Positions 1-9,008 of a stretch of 64,000 nt of DNA are shown in pieces. Below the pieces are notes generated by a model, which made no database searches, was not told the DNA's origin, and saw only the letters and a list, made by a program, of their open reading frames with translations. Made by a program: the position numbers and the translations under genes. Each line of letters begins with the position of its first letter. Within the stretch, counting starts at the first letter, position 1. Where the stretch lies: the NCBI GenBank assembly GCA_008690995.1, contig VRMN01000003.1:62001-126000 (forward strand). Reading direction: 5' to 3'. Source of the DNA: Porphyridium purpureum. Lineage: Eukaryota; Rhodophyta; Bangiophyceae; Porphyridiales; Porphyridiaceae.

Positions 1-82
1 TCACAACCAAAGGAAAAAAGAATGTACTGTGTTCTCTCTGCTAAGCCAAGGGCGCGCACATGGAGATTTTAAAGCAGACGAG

Positions 83-1006
83 CTAGCGCAGCTGCATTTT
101 CTTCTCTTCTCGAGCCGATACAAGTGCAAAATTGCCGCCAGCATTGTGGCGCCGAATACAGACGAAACGACGCGTGTTGTTCGGGCTCCAGCCACATCCA
201 AACGAGACGACCTCCTGCAAGGATAGAAGCGGCTTGGACACGACGGTAATGAGCAGCGGCAGACGAAGCAAAGACGGGTTCGACGAATTCGTCCCATCAT
301 AATTTCGCTGAATGGTCTCCTGCGTCCAGGAGTTCGACTCCAGCACATAGCGCATGTTGTCAGCCATCCACCGCCCTTCAATATCTTTGGCATCCAGTGG
401 GGCCGAGTTCAAAAACGGATGTACCTCGATTCCATCTCGAGCTTCATGAGCGACGACGACCGACTTGCGCACGAGATTTTCGTACACAATCGTGATCCGC
501 GCGCGCTCACTCTGCTCGTACACGAATCCCGTGTGAATAAGCAACCGCGAGATTGACTCGGTCCCTCGCTGAGACAGATCAGACGCACCAGATGACCAGG
601 TGCCATTTCCAAAGACCACTGATCCCTCATGCTTTTCGGCCGCGCTTGGCGTGCACCCGGGAGCCCAGTCTACATCGGTGCTCAGCACGATAGATTCCTC
701 TGCCCCTGACACCAAGCGTGTCAGCGTTTCAATCCGCGACTCGCGTAGTGGTCGGCCCGAAACGCCGTCAAATTCGCATACAAAGCCACGCCATGGCGAT
801 GCGTCTGCCCCTGTGGCGCGCACACTTTCTTGCCATGACGGTGCAAGTGCGACAACCGCTGTCCGCGTCCTTTCACAATCACGACACGTGCGCCTGGGCG
901 GCAGAGGGCGAAAGCGCACGCTCGACGTCGTCGCGCTGCCGCTCACAAAAGCGACCGGGACATTCGAGTCGCCATGCCGCCAACTGAGAGAAGCGAGGAG
1001 CCTCAT
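83..1006 (-). CDS. DUF3598-like lipocalin-fold protein, probably plastid
   Basis: The frame is open from 83 up to about 1189, but its extreme start is GTG. The ATGs are at 1048 and 1006; the second gives 307 residues and the smaller clash with the neighbouring gene. The C-terminal half alternates short beta-like stretches (RLLIHTGFVYEQ, ARITIVYENL) and ends in a Trp/Arg-rich strand pattern (VSFGCGWSPNN, RRFVCIRRHNAGGNF). This resembles the calycin-like DUF3598 proteins of cyanobacteria and plastids, a fold shared with the phycobilin lyases CpcS/CpcT. The Arg/Ser-rich N-terminus would suit a transit peptide. It is divergent from the J-domain gene, and the two 5' ends overlap by about 30 bases. 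The family call rests on the look of the C-terminus; a different beta-barrel family is possible. Confidence 0.5.
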   Translation of the reverse strand: MRLLASLSWRHGDSNVPVAFVSGSATTSSVRFRPLPPRRTCRDCERTRTAVVALAPSWQESVRATGADASPWRGFVCEFDGVSGRPLRESRIETLTRLVSGAEESIVLSTDVDWAPGCTPSAAEKHEGSVVFGNGTWSSGASDLSQRGTESISRLLIHTGFVYEQSERARITIVYENLVRKSVVVAHEARDGIEVHPFLNSAPLDAKDIEGRWMADNMRYVLESNSWTQETIQRNYDGTNSSNPSLLRLPLLITVVSKPLLSLQEVVSFGCGWSPNNTRRFVCIRRHNAGGNFALVSAREEKKMQLR

Positions 1007-1684
1007 GTTGACAGTCGCGTGGGCGACGTTGGCGACAGAAGCGCACATGGCGGCCCCAATGAAGCAGAAGCCAGTGAATCGCCGGGTTTGCCTTCTACCA
1101 CGCGGGCAGCAATCGGAGTGGCGATTGTCTTCCTTGCAGCGATGGGGAATATGGTCGGGCTCTTCTACAAAAATCTCGGAAAGTCCCACGGGTTAGATCA
1201 TGAGTTCAACCGGGCATTTCAACATCATTCACGCGTGAAGTCTCGGTATCAAGGGCAAGGTTCGCAGTCTGCGCCCGGCAGTGGAAATGCATGGAACCAG
1301 CACCATGAGCAGCCAGGCCAGCAGGCCAAGCAGGAGGGTCGCCAGGCTGAACAGCATCAGGCCAAGCAGCGGCAGGGGCGGCGGCAGGAGCAAGACCAAA
1401 AGGCAAGCAATTCAACCTCCGAGGATGAGCACACGCGCTGGCAGGCGCACTTTGAGGGAGTAATACGGATGCCTGCAGATCCTTACGCCGTTCTGGGACT
1501 GGACAGAAACGCGACGAACGAACAAATCAAATGGCGCTACCGGCAGCTGGCAAAGATGACACATCCTGACACTGTGCAGTCGCCAGTCGAGAAAGCGGTC
1601 GCTGAAGGTAACTTTAAGCTCGTGTCGCGGGCGTACGAGCAATTGCGCGCGTCGCGTGGAATCGGCGACGCAAGCATGAAGTGA
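974..1684 (+). CDS. Membrane-anchored J-domain (DnaJ-like) protein
   Basis: The protein has 236 residues. Residues about 45-65 form one hydrophobic segment (AAIGVAIVFLAAMGNMVG). A Gln/Arg-rich low-complexity linker follows at about 90-145, then a C-terminal J domain at about 168-232 with the diagnostic HPD tripeptide (THPDTVQ). J domains stimulate the ATPase of Hsp70 partners. No Gly/Phe or zinc-finger region is present, so this is a type III (class C) J protein that recruits an Hsp70 to a membrane. Which membrane cannot be told. The ATG at 974 lies inside the 5' end of the antisense lipocalin-fold gene; a later start would remove the hydrophilic N-terminus but keep the membrane segment. Confidence 0.8.
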   Translation: MPPTERSEEPHVDSRVGDVGDRSAHGGPNEAEASESPGLPSTTRAAIGVAIVFLAAMGNMVGLFYKNLGKSHGLDHEFNRAFQHHSRVKSRYQGQGSQSAPGSGNAWNQHHEQPGQQAKQEGRQAEQHQAKQRQGRRQEQDQKASNSTSEDEHTRWQAHFEGVIRMPADPYAVLGLDRNATNEQIKWRYRQLAKMTHPDTVQSPVEKAVAEGNFKLVSRAYEQLRASRGIGDASMK

Positions 1685-1717
1685 GCTACAATTTTTTTCC
1701 TAATCTATTTCGTCAAA

Positions 1718-2920
1718 CTATTTGCTTGAAGTGTCTTCCCGCTCCAGCAACTCGATCGTGTCGATTTGGACGAAAAAGCTCGAGTAGTGCTCAGGCCGCA
1801 AAAGCACAAGACCTTCGGCGGGTGAGAGTGGAGATGGGAATGCCAGGCGCGCGTGAATAAGCGTTTGTGAGCTGACCACAGCGATCAGTCCCAGGAAGTA
1901 ACAAGTTAGTGAGAAGCGGTCTGACGCACGGTACTCACCGCAAAATATGCCTCCGCAGATCGATACATACGCTATCCACGAGCCCTGCGAACGGCTTACC
2001 ACTAGCCGCGCGTCGTACTTCTCAAGCGCGTTCGCAATGGACATGAGCCTGTAAGCGAAAGACGCCACAATGCCAATCAAAATGGACCCAATCAGAATCA
2101 ACTCATTCAAGCTGACGGCGTAATTGCGCGACTGCGGATCCAGCGAAAATAGATACAGCATGTCCGTGATAGAAACCTTGATGAGAATGTCAGACTGACA
2201 CGTCCAGTACGCGGTGCTGACAAAATAGAGTAGCACCAAGAGTTCCTGGGACGCTGGACCCAAGTCCGAGCTCGCCTTGTAATTTTGATACGCAATGTAG
2301 CACAGCACGCTGAACGAGCTCAAAAATAGCTGTGTGCACACAAAGACAGGTTCGCCAACGATGGCCGGCATTTGCGCAGACCGGATGAATGTCACTTGTC
2401 GAGGACCAAAAACCAAAACCACGACCATCCCCAGGAAGTACACGGCAATGTAGTTGGAAAGCGAGCCGATGGAAAGCCGGAAACCTGTGACCCTGGAAAA
2501 GAGCCTGTTTGTAAACACTTGAAGAATTGTCTGAAGGCTCATGAGCGAGCCACAGACGCCGAGCGGCAGTAAGAAGAGCAGCACCGTGCGGAGCAAAACG
2601 GCAATGATAAACAAAACAGCGCCCCAATTCCCGAGTGACAAAACTGGCTCGTCATTGTAGATGTTTGCGGTGACTGCAGATTCCATGCTTGTTTGCGTGC
2701 GTTGTTGTTGTTGCGGTTGTGGTGGTTGTTGTTGCTGCTGCTGCTGCAGATGATGATCGCTGCGCTCAGCGCGCGCCCCATGTTCCCTCATCGCTTGGTA
2801 CTGCAATGCCGTGCATGCGCCAGCTCCGCACAGTGATGCCAGCAGCCCCAGCGGTACACCCACGAGCCATGCCGTACCGTGGGGCTCTGCTTGCCCGGCA
2901 ACGACGTCGGCAAGCCACAT
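1718..2920 (-). CDS. Polytopic membrane protein, possibly NIPA/DMT-transporter-like
   Basis: This call starts at the first ATG and gives 400 residues; a TTG-initiated frame would extend to 3043. There are about nine to ten hydrophobic segments. The N-terminal pair is split by a Gln/Pro-rich stretch encoded by CAA/CAG/GTT-type repeats near 2700-2755. The layout (a small residue-rich first helix, a hydrophilic loop, then paired helices with PLGVCGSLMSLQTILQVF) recalls NIPA-type magnesium transporters of the drug/metabolite transporter superfamily, but no diagnostic motif is certain. The gene converges with the J-domain gene (33-base gap). Its upstream region was interrupted by the LTR retrotransposon, whose left end is about 170 bases from the ATG, so its promoter may be affected. 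Confidence 0.55.
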   Translation of the reverse strand: MWLADVVAGQAEPHGTAWLVGVPLGLLASLCGAGACTALQYQAMREHGARAERSDHHLQQQQQQQPPQPQQQQRTQTSMESAVTANIYNDEPVLSLGNWGAVLFIIAVLLRTVLLFLLPLGVCGSLMSLQTILQVFTNRLFSRVTGFRLSIGSLSNYIAVYFLGMVVVLVFGPRQVTFIRSAQMPAIVGEPVFVCTQLFLSSFSVLCYIAYQNYKASSDLGPASQELLVLLYFVSTAYWTCQSDILIKVSITDMLYLFSLDPQSRNYAVSLNELILIGSILIGIVASFAYRLMSIANALEKYDARLVVSRSQGSWIAYVSICGGIFCGEYRASDRFSLTCYFLGLIAVVSSQTLIHARLAFPSPLSPAEGLVLLRPEHYSSFFVQIDTIELLEREDTSSK

Positions 2921-3092
2921 GGTCCCGACTGCACGCACCACGCACCATCTCCGCGCAAACGCCGAGGCCAGCCGCACGGTTGACTGAGTACAGCGATGTA
3001 CCCCTTTCGTGCGGATGGGTACAGTTTTCCGTGCGCCTCTCAAACGGGCAGGGGTACAGTTTGCAAATCTCTAGTAGAATCGACTGGATTTC

Positions 3093-3889
3093 CGTGGAAT
3101 TTTAGGGTTCCGCCCCGAGAGACGCCGTAGGGTTTTGAGTACAAAACCCTAGAAAGTTCTATGATGAAAGATTGTTCGAGAAGCGTGATGATCTCGGACC
3201 TGCGAAATGTTTGTCATTGTCGTTTTGTGTGGCCTTGTGCAAAGGTCAAAGGCCGGCCGAAGCTTCTGGATTCGTTCTTGACGCGCCCTCCCGGCCATTT
3301 TCCGGATACGTGGCCGGCTGTGGTTGCGAGTTGTGGAACGAATCAAAACCTGTGGTGGAAATTCGTCCTGTTGGAGAAATTTGTTCTCCCGTCCTTGCTG
3401 GAAAGAGCAAGGACGAAGGGTATAAAAGGACGAAGGGGCAAGCTGGTTCCCAGGAATTTCCAGGTCAAGGTAGAAGAAGAGGTAAGGGCAAATAGAATAA
3501 AAAGAGAATTGGTTAGTTGGATTGAGGCAGTCGTTGGAAGACTTGGGTTGGATTTGCGGGAGAGGCACGCTAGCGTGTTGTGCGAGCGGATATCGGTCTG
3601 GAGTGTTTTTAAAAAGGCAGCTGGGGTTTAAACGTACCTTCCATCACCCTTCACTTGTCAAGACCGGTCCACTCCCTCTCGTAGTCCCCTATAAGTTGAA
3701 TTTTCTGTCCTCTCTTCCTTTCTAGCCACTTTTCTCTGATTGTCCTGCTTGTCCTTCCGTTCGTTTCGGTGTGTCGGTTCGTCGTCGGTTTGTCAGTTTC
3801 CGGGGTGTGGCGGTTTCCAGTTCCTGTTATCGGTGAAGCGGTCCGGTTTTGTTGATTCGGTTACAAAGCAGAAAGGGAGAAATTCCAAG
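3093..3889 (+). repeat. 5' LTR of the Copia element
   Basis: The LTR has 797 bases. The canonical TGGAATTT...AAATTCCA inverted ends sit two bases inside the boundaries implied by the target-site duplication (CG before, AG after). A TATA-type box (TATAAAAGG) is at 3421. A telobox hairpin lies near the left end at 3128-3151. The primer-binding site follows immediately. Confidence 0.93.
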
Positions 3890-3899
3890 TGGTATCATC
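3890..3899 (+). other. Primer-binding site of the Copia element
   Basis: The sequence directly after the 5' LTR begins TGGTATCA, the complement of the 3' end of initiator methionine tRNA, which primes reverse transcription in many Copia elements. The match is clear for eight bases and then fades. Confidence 0.8.
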
Positions 3900-3918
3900 G
3901 CCCGGTTGTTTGGAGAAA

Positions 3919-4866
3919 ATGGAAAGCCATGAAATGGAAATGAATGTCCCGCAGGAGAATGCGGCATGGATTGAGGCAGCTAATCAGCTGCATGCGCGCA
4001 TTGCGGGACAGGAGATGATGATGGCACAAGTGCAGGAAGCGAATCGTAACCTCCATGAAATGATGCATGTTTTGTTGCGCCAGCAGACCGTGGCGTCTGG
4101 GTCTGGTGACAACGATCGTGCCATGGCCGCGTTAATTGGGCGCAGTTTGAGAAAGTTTGATGGTCAGCGTGACAAGCTCGTTGTCAATGAATGGCTGATG
4201 CGAATGAAGAGCGACCTGGATATCTGCATGCCCGCAGATGCTTTGGACTCGCAGAAAGTGATTGTTGCAAGTCGCTTTTTCGAGAGGGACGCAGCGCTGC
4301 TTTGGGCAGCTCGTCCGGAGGAGCAGAGAAAGGGCCTTGCAGAGGCCGGATGGGATGCGTTCGCAAACTTCGTGCGCACAGCGTTTGAGCCGCCGCAGGC
4401 GCATTTGACAGCGCGCACCAATCTGTATCAGTTGAAGCAAGGGAAAATGACGGTCGCAGAATTTGAGCAGAATCTCAGGATGACAGCGTTATCAGTTGAA
4501 GATGTGACAGATGCAGAACTGAACACCATCTTCACGCTGGGCTTGAAGGAGAAACTGCGTATTGAGGTGGCCCGTCAGGACACAAGGACCTTGGAAGAAT
4601 CACTGAAAGTTGCGTTGGCAGCTGAGCAGGTTGCAAAGTTCGGAGGAGATATGAGTCAAGTGATCAAGAACTCGTCATCGACTCATAGCAGGGCGTTCTC
4701 GTCGCATTCTGGTAGCGCACCAATGGATTTGGGAGCCATGGACAAGCGGAAGTCTGGCAAGACCAAAGTGAAGTGTTACCATTGTGGAGAACGTGGACAC
4801 ATTAAGCCCAAATGCCCTAAATTGAAGGAGCGCTTGGCAGGTGGTCCGCCAGAGCCGGAAAACTAA
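3919..4866 (+). CDS. gag: Copia gag (capsid/nucleocapsid) frame
   Basis: The product has 315 residues from the first ATG. The middle is a helical UBN2/retrotransposon gag-type capsid region, and the C-terminus carries one CCHC zinc knuckle (CYHCGERGHIKPKC), the RNA-binding nucleocapsid motif. It ends 38 bases before the pol frame, which is in a different frame, so gag and pol are separate frames here rather than one polyprotein frame. Confidence 0.9.
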   Translation: MESHEMEMNVPQENAAWIEAANQLHARIAGQEMMMAQVQEANRNLHEMMHVLLRQQTVASGSGDNDRAMAALIGRSLRKFDGQRDKLVVNEWLMRMKSDLDICMPADALDSQKVIVASRFFERDAALLWAARPEEQRKGLAEAGWDAFANFVRTAFEPPQAHLTARTNLYQLKQGKMTVAEFEQNLRMTALSVEDVTDAELNTIFTLGLKEKLRIEVARQDTRTLEESLKVALAAEQVAKFGGDMSQVIKNSSSTHSRAFSSHSGSAPMDLGAMDKRKSGKTKVKCYHCGERGHIKPKCPKLKERLAGGPPEPEN

Positions 4867-4904
4867 GACCTCGAGAGCCAAGACAGGAGGAGATCTCGAG
4901 GGGA

Positions 4905-7900
4905 ATGGAGCCTCCTGTAATGGGTGTTGTGGAAGGTGTTGCGCACGAGGGTGCGAGGTCAAGGCTCTTCTACAAACATGGGAAAGTGAGTGGTTCAAAA
5001 ATCGACTTCTTGATTGACAGTGGAGCGTCGCATAATTTCCTGGGGTCCCGATTCTTGGACGCAAGCGTAAAGTCCAGTTGCGATGAATGCATGGTCGAGC
5101 TTGCGGGAGGACAGAGAATGAAGGTGCACGGCCCCATTGTGCTTGCGGTGGACCTCGGTTTCTGGATAGGGAACGTCGAGTTTTATATCGGTCCCATTCG
5201 TATGGATGCCATCTTAGGGTGGAAATGGCTCAAGATGGTGAATCCTAAGATTGATTGGCAGAAGGGACTGATGGAAACGAGGCCCGAGGGGAAGGAAATA
5301 TGCACGTTGGAAAATGTTGAAGAAGTGGTTCCCGAGCTTGACGGGAAAAATCAGAGCGTGGCTGCTTCGGAACACGAGTTGACTCACATGCCTATGCAAA
5401 GAGACTGTGAGACGTGTGTCGTGGCGAAGATAAAGCGACGCCCGGCCCGAAGGCTGGAGAAAGATGTCAGTGCATTGTCATTCAATGATGAAGTCGGAAT
5501 TGACTTGGTGGAGCCTGGGCGAAATGTGAAGTCGGTAGATGGTTCAAAGTTTATTTTGACGCATATCGACAGAGCCACAGGATGGGTGACATTGGCGGGG
5601 CTACGTGCGAAAACCCACACGGCGGTTGCGGACGCTTGGAAAAGTGTGCAAGCCGGGAGAGGATGGCCGAAGGTTTTGCGAACGGATGATGGGAATGAGT
5701 TCAAGGGAGATGTGGGGAGACTGGTGCGTGAACACCTCATAAAGCACGAGGTGGGGATTCCGTACAGGCCAAACAGTCATGCTGAACAGGAGCGGTTTCA
5801 CCACACGCTGAATCAGGGAATCCGTGCGAATCTTGTGCAGGCCGGACTCGGGAAGCGTTGGTTCATGCACGCCGCGCAGCATTTTGCGTTCATGACGAAT
5901 AGACTTCACGTGGGCAGGAAGTCTGGAAAGACGCCGTTTGAATTACGACATGGTGAAAAATGGTCGCCGAGAAATCTTAGTTTGCCATTCGGGTGCAAGG
6001 TGGTCTACAAAGATGATCAGCCTGACAATAAGTATGCACCGCGAGGAAAAGTTGGCATTCTCGTCGGCGTTGGAGAGCATCCGATGGCAATTTTGGTGCT
6101 TCCTCGGGATGACTGGACGAGTGAGACCCCAAAAGTAATTCGCACTCAGGATTTTAAGGCATTTACCCATGAGTTCCCTTTAAAGGGAATTGAACGAGAG
6201 ATGGTGAGCCTGAGCCAGCAGGAAGAGTTGCCAGAAGTGGACGAACCATCCGCGGTTGAAGCGGTGCAGGACTTGGATCGTCGTATCGATGCTCTCAGAG
6301 CTAGAGAAGCGGAGCTTGAGAAAGAGATCGAGGCATTGAAAGTGAGAGTGGTTGACGAAGAACGGGCAGCAGGCACGGGTGGTCCAGTGACGATCCCACA
6401 GTTGAACTTAACGACTTTGCTGAAAACTGGAGCGGCGTTGGCGTCTGAGCAAGGACGAGCCGCGATGGAAAAAGAAGTCAAATCCATGCTGAAATTTGGG
6501 GTATGGGATGAGAGTCCCTTGACGCTGGAGGAGGCCCGGAGGCAACCTGGTGCTCGTTTCGTACGCACACATTTCATTTTCGGTCTGAAATTTGCTGAGA
6601 TGCCGGAAGAATTTCGCAAGGTGAAGTGCCGCTTGGTGGCCGGGGGAAACAGGATATGGGGGTCCGATGGAGCTGCGACGAATGACATTTTTGATTATGA
6701 GACGCCTGCTGGTTTGTCAGCTATCCGAATGATAATAGCTGTGGCTGCAATTCTGGGCCTTCAGATTGTTAGTTTCGACATCAGCTCGGCATACCTCCAT
6801 GCGGACCTGTCTGGGCCACCTACGTTTGCATATTTACCGCGTGAAATTTGTGATTCAAAAGACACAGTAGTCAGGCTGAGAAAGGCGCTGTATGGCTTGC
6901 CCAGGAGCGGCTCGGATTTCTCACAAGATGCTCGGAGGAGATTGCAAAAGTTCCAGTGGAAGCTCGTGCATGGTGAAAAGAATGTGTACGTCCGGAGAAA
7001 TGCTGCAAGTTCGTCAGTTGCGTTGTTGGCTCTGTACGTGGATGATGGTCTATTAGCCTGTCGAGAGGAGGAACGCCCAGGAATCATCGAAGAATTGAAA
7101 CAAGAGTTTCTCATAGAAAAAGCACCAGAACTATTGACGGAAGGAGGATCCTTGAGATTCCTGGGGACGAGCATTTCCCTCAAAAATGGGAGCGTGAGTT
7201 TGGCGAATCAAGAGTATCAAGATGTGGTCATTCGGGAATTTGAGCAGGATATTAGACGCGTATTGCGTGCCGTGAAGTCACCATCTGAGAAGCTAGATGG
7301 CGAGGAAGTTCTGAATTATCAAGTCATCTGGAAGACTTTGAAAGTAAGAGAACACGTCGGGAGGCTGATGTGGCTCGCCAGAACGGTTCGACCTGATATT
7401 GCGTATGCAGTCGGTATGATTGCCCGGTACGTTGACAAGTGGAATGTGGCAGCAGAAAGGCTGCTCGTACGAGTCGTGCAGTATTTGAAAACACCTCGGG
7501 AAGCATTGGAGTATCACGTGTTGGGGAATCTCAAGGAAGGCATCAGAATGGTGAACATTCTTGGATACACGGATGCTGACTTTGCTGGTTGTCCAGAGAG
7601 TCGTGTGTCGACTTCTGGAAGAGCAACGTACTTAGTTGCTGGAGATTACAAGTACCTAGTGGATTGGTCTTCAAGAAAGCAGCGTTTCGTGAGCTCGTCG
7701 ACTTCAGAGTCGGAGCTGGCCGCCCTAGAGGAAACTGTGCAACTCTCGTTGTTTCCTGCATTGTCTTTCTTGCGAAGTATACGTGACGGAGAGTTCTCGG
7801 TGATTTTGATGTGTGACAATCAAGCTGTGATGCGAGCAATAGAGATGGGGTACTCGCCAAAGTTGCATCATATGGCGATAACCCGAGCAACAGATTTGGC

Positions 7901-8069
7901 CTGGTTGCATCAGGTGTGCGAAAAGCAGAAACTTGTGAAACTGGCATTTGTGAAGACGGACGAAAATGTGGCGGACTTAATGACCAAGGCCTTATTTCCG
8001 GAGGGCCACATTAAGTGCTGGGAGAAGTTACGCGTCCCTCAGACCGGAAGGAGGAGCGTGGAATTTTAG
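4905..8069 (+). CDS. pol: Copia pol (protease-integrase-RT-RNase H) frame
   Basis: The frame has 1,054 residues and is uninterrupted. In order it holds an aspartic protease (DFLIDSGASHNF), a short GAG-pre-integrase zinc motif (HMPMQRDCETCVV), a DDE integrase core (LRTDDGNEFK; PYRPNSHAEQERFHH), a coiled stretch at about 450-485, a reverse transcriptase with LYVDDGLL, and an RNase H with GYTDADFAG, SSSTSESEL and the terminal ENVADLMTKAL. The stop codon lies inside the first bases of the 3' LTR. Confidence 0.95.
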   Translation: MEPPVMGVVEGVAHEGARSRLFYKHGKVSGSKIDFLIDSGASHNFLGSRFLDASVKSSCDECMVELAGGQRMKVHGPIVLAVDLGFWIGNVEFYIGPIRMDAILGWKWLKMVNPKIDWQKGLMETRPEGKEICTLENVEEVVPELDGKNQSVAASEHELTHMPMQRDCETCVVAKIKRRPARRLEKDVSALSFNDEVGIDLVEPGRNVKSVDGSKFILTHIDRATGWVTLAGLRAKTHTAVADAWKSVQAGRGWPKVLRTDDGNEFKGDVGRLVREHLIKHEVGIPYRPNSHAEQERFHHTLNQGIRANLVQAGLGKRWFMHAAQHFAFMTNRLHVGRKSGKTPFELRHGEKWSPRNLSLPFGCKVVYKDDQPDNKYAPRGKVGILVGVGEHPMAILVLPRDDWTSETPKVIRTQDFKAFTHEFPLKGIEREMVSLSQQEELPEVDEPSAVEAVQDLDRRIDALRAREAELEKEIEALKVRVVDEERAAGTGGPVTIPQLNLTTLLKTGAALASEQGRAAMEKEVKSMLKFGVWDESPLTLEEARRQPGARFVRTHFIFGLKFAEMPEEFRKVKCRLVAGGNRIWGSDGAATNDIFDYETPAGLSAIRMIIAVAAILGLQIVSFDISSAYLHADLSGPPTFAYLPREICDSKDTVVRLRKALYGLPRSGSDFSQDARRRLQKFQWKLVHGEKNVYVRRNAASSSVALLALYVDDGLLACREEERPGIIEELKQEFLIEKAPELLTEGGSLRFLGTSISLKNGSVSLANQEYQDVVIREFEQDIRRVLRAVKSPSEKLDGEEVLNYQVIWKTLKVREHVGRLMWLARTVRPDIAYAVGMIARYVDKWNVAAERLLVRVVQYLKTPREALEYHVLGNLKEGIRMVNILGYTDADFAGCPESRVSTSGRATYLVAGDYKYLVDWSSRKQRFVSSSTSESELAALEETVQLSLFPALSFLRSIRDGEFSVILMCDNQAVMRAIEMGYSPKLHHMAITRATDLAWLHQVCEKQKLVKLAFVKTDENVADLMTKALFPEGHIKCWEKLRVPQTGRRSVEF
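8043..8056 (+). other. Polypurine tract of the Copia element
   Basis: The purine-rich run ccggaaggaggag directly precedes the 3' LTR, where plus-strand DNA synthesis starts in LTR elements. It overlaps the end of the pol frame. Confidence 0.7.
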
Positions 8070-8853
8070 GGTTCCGCCCCGAGAGACGCCGTAGGGTTTT
8101 GAGTACAAAACCCCAGAAAGTTCTATGATGAAAGATTGTTCGAGAAGCGTGATGATCTCGGACCTGCGAAATGTTTGTCATTGTCGTTTTGTGTGGCCTT
8201 GTGCAAAGGTCAAAGGCCGGCCGAAGCTTCTGGATTCGTTCTTGACGCGCCCTCCCGGCCATTTTCCGGATACGTGGCCGGCTGTGGTTGCGAGTTGTGG
8301 AACGAATCAAAACCTGTGGTGGAAATTCGTCCTGTTGGAGAAATTTGTTCTCCCGTCCTTGCTGGAAAGAGCAAGGACGAAGGGTATAAAAGGACGAAGG
8401 GGCAAGCTGGTTCCCAGGAATTTCCAGGTCAAGGTAGAAGAAGAGGTAAGGGCAAATAGAATAAAAAGAGAATTGGTTAGTTGGATTGAGGCAGTCGTTG
8501 GAAGACTTGGGTTGGATTTGCGGGAGAGGCACGCTAGCGTGTTGTGCGAGCGGATATCGGTCTGGAGTGTTTTTAAAAAGGCAGCTGGGGTTTAAACGTA
8601 CCTTCCATCACCCTTCACTTGTCAAGACCGGTCCACTCCCTCTCGTAGTCCCCTATAAGTTGAATTTTCTGTCCTCTCTTCCTTTCTAGCCACTTTTCTC
8701 TGATTGTCCTGCTTGTCCTTCCGTTCGTTTCGGTGTGTCGGTTCGTCGTCGGTTTGTCAGTTTCCGGGGTGTGGCGGTTTCCAGTTCCTGTTATCGGTGA
8801 AGCGGTCCGGTTTTGTTGATTCGGTTACAAAGCAGAAAGGGAGAAATTCCAAG
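8057..8853 (+). repeat. 3' LTR of the Copia element
   Basis: The copy has the same 797-base length as the 5' LTR and is near identical to it. It is followed by the right-hand target duplication atttc at 8854-8858, after which host sequence resumes about 150 bases before the CCB-type gene. Confidence 0.93.
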
Positions 8854-9008
8854 ATTTCGTAGGAGGCGCGCGGGGTTTGCGGTTCCGTCATGGAATGAGA
8901 ATTTGGCGGGCGTGCTGAGCTCGAGCAGGCTAAAGAGAGCCACGAGACAACCCACGCCACTGCCGTTGATGCTTGCCGCGCGCGGAACAAGCTAGGAAAC
9001 AGACCGGC

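Larger units (their letters stand above)
3093..8853 (+). mobile_element. Ty1/Copia LTR retrotransposon, looks whole and young
   Basis: The 5,761-base element has two 797-base LTRs that differ at only one site that I could see. A gag frame and a pol frame lie between them, with no break visible in either. The pol order is protease, integrase, reverse transcriptase, RNase H, which defines Ty1/Copia (Pseudoviridae). A five-base duplication, atttc, flanks it (3088-3092 and 8854-8858), matching the usual Copia target-site size. Near-identical LTRs imply a very recent insertion. It landed in the intergenic region between two divergent host genes (membrane protein and CCB factor). Confidence 0.95.

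Noticed and set aside
8973-9008. TTG-initiated extension of the CCB-type gene
   Set aside because: The first ATG at 9009 gives a complete transit peptide and domain, and non-ATG starts are not needed.
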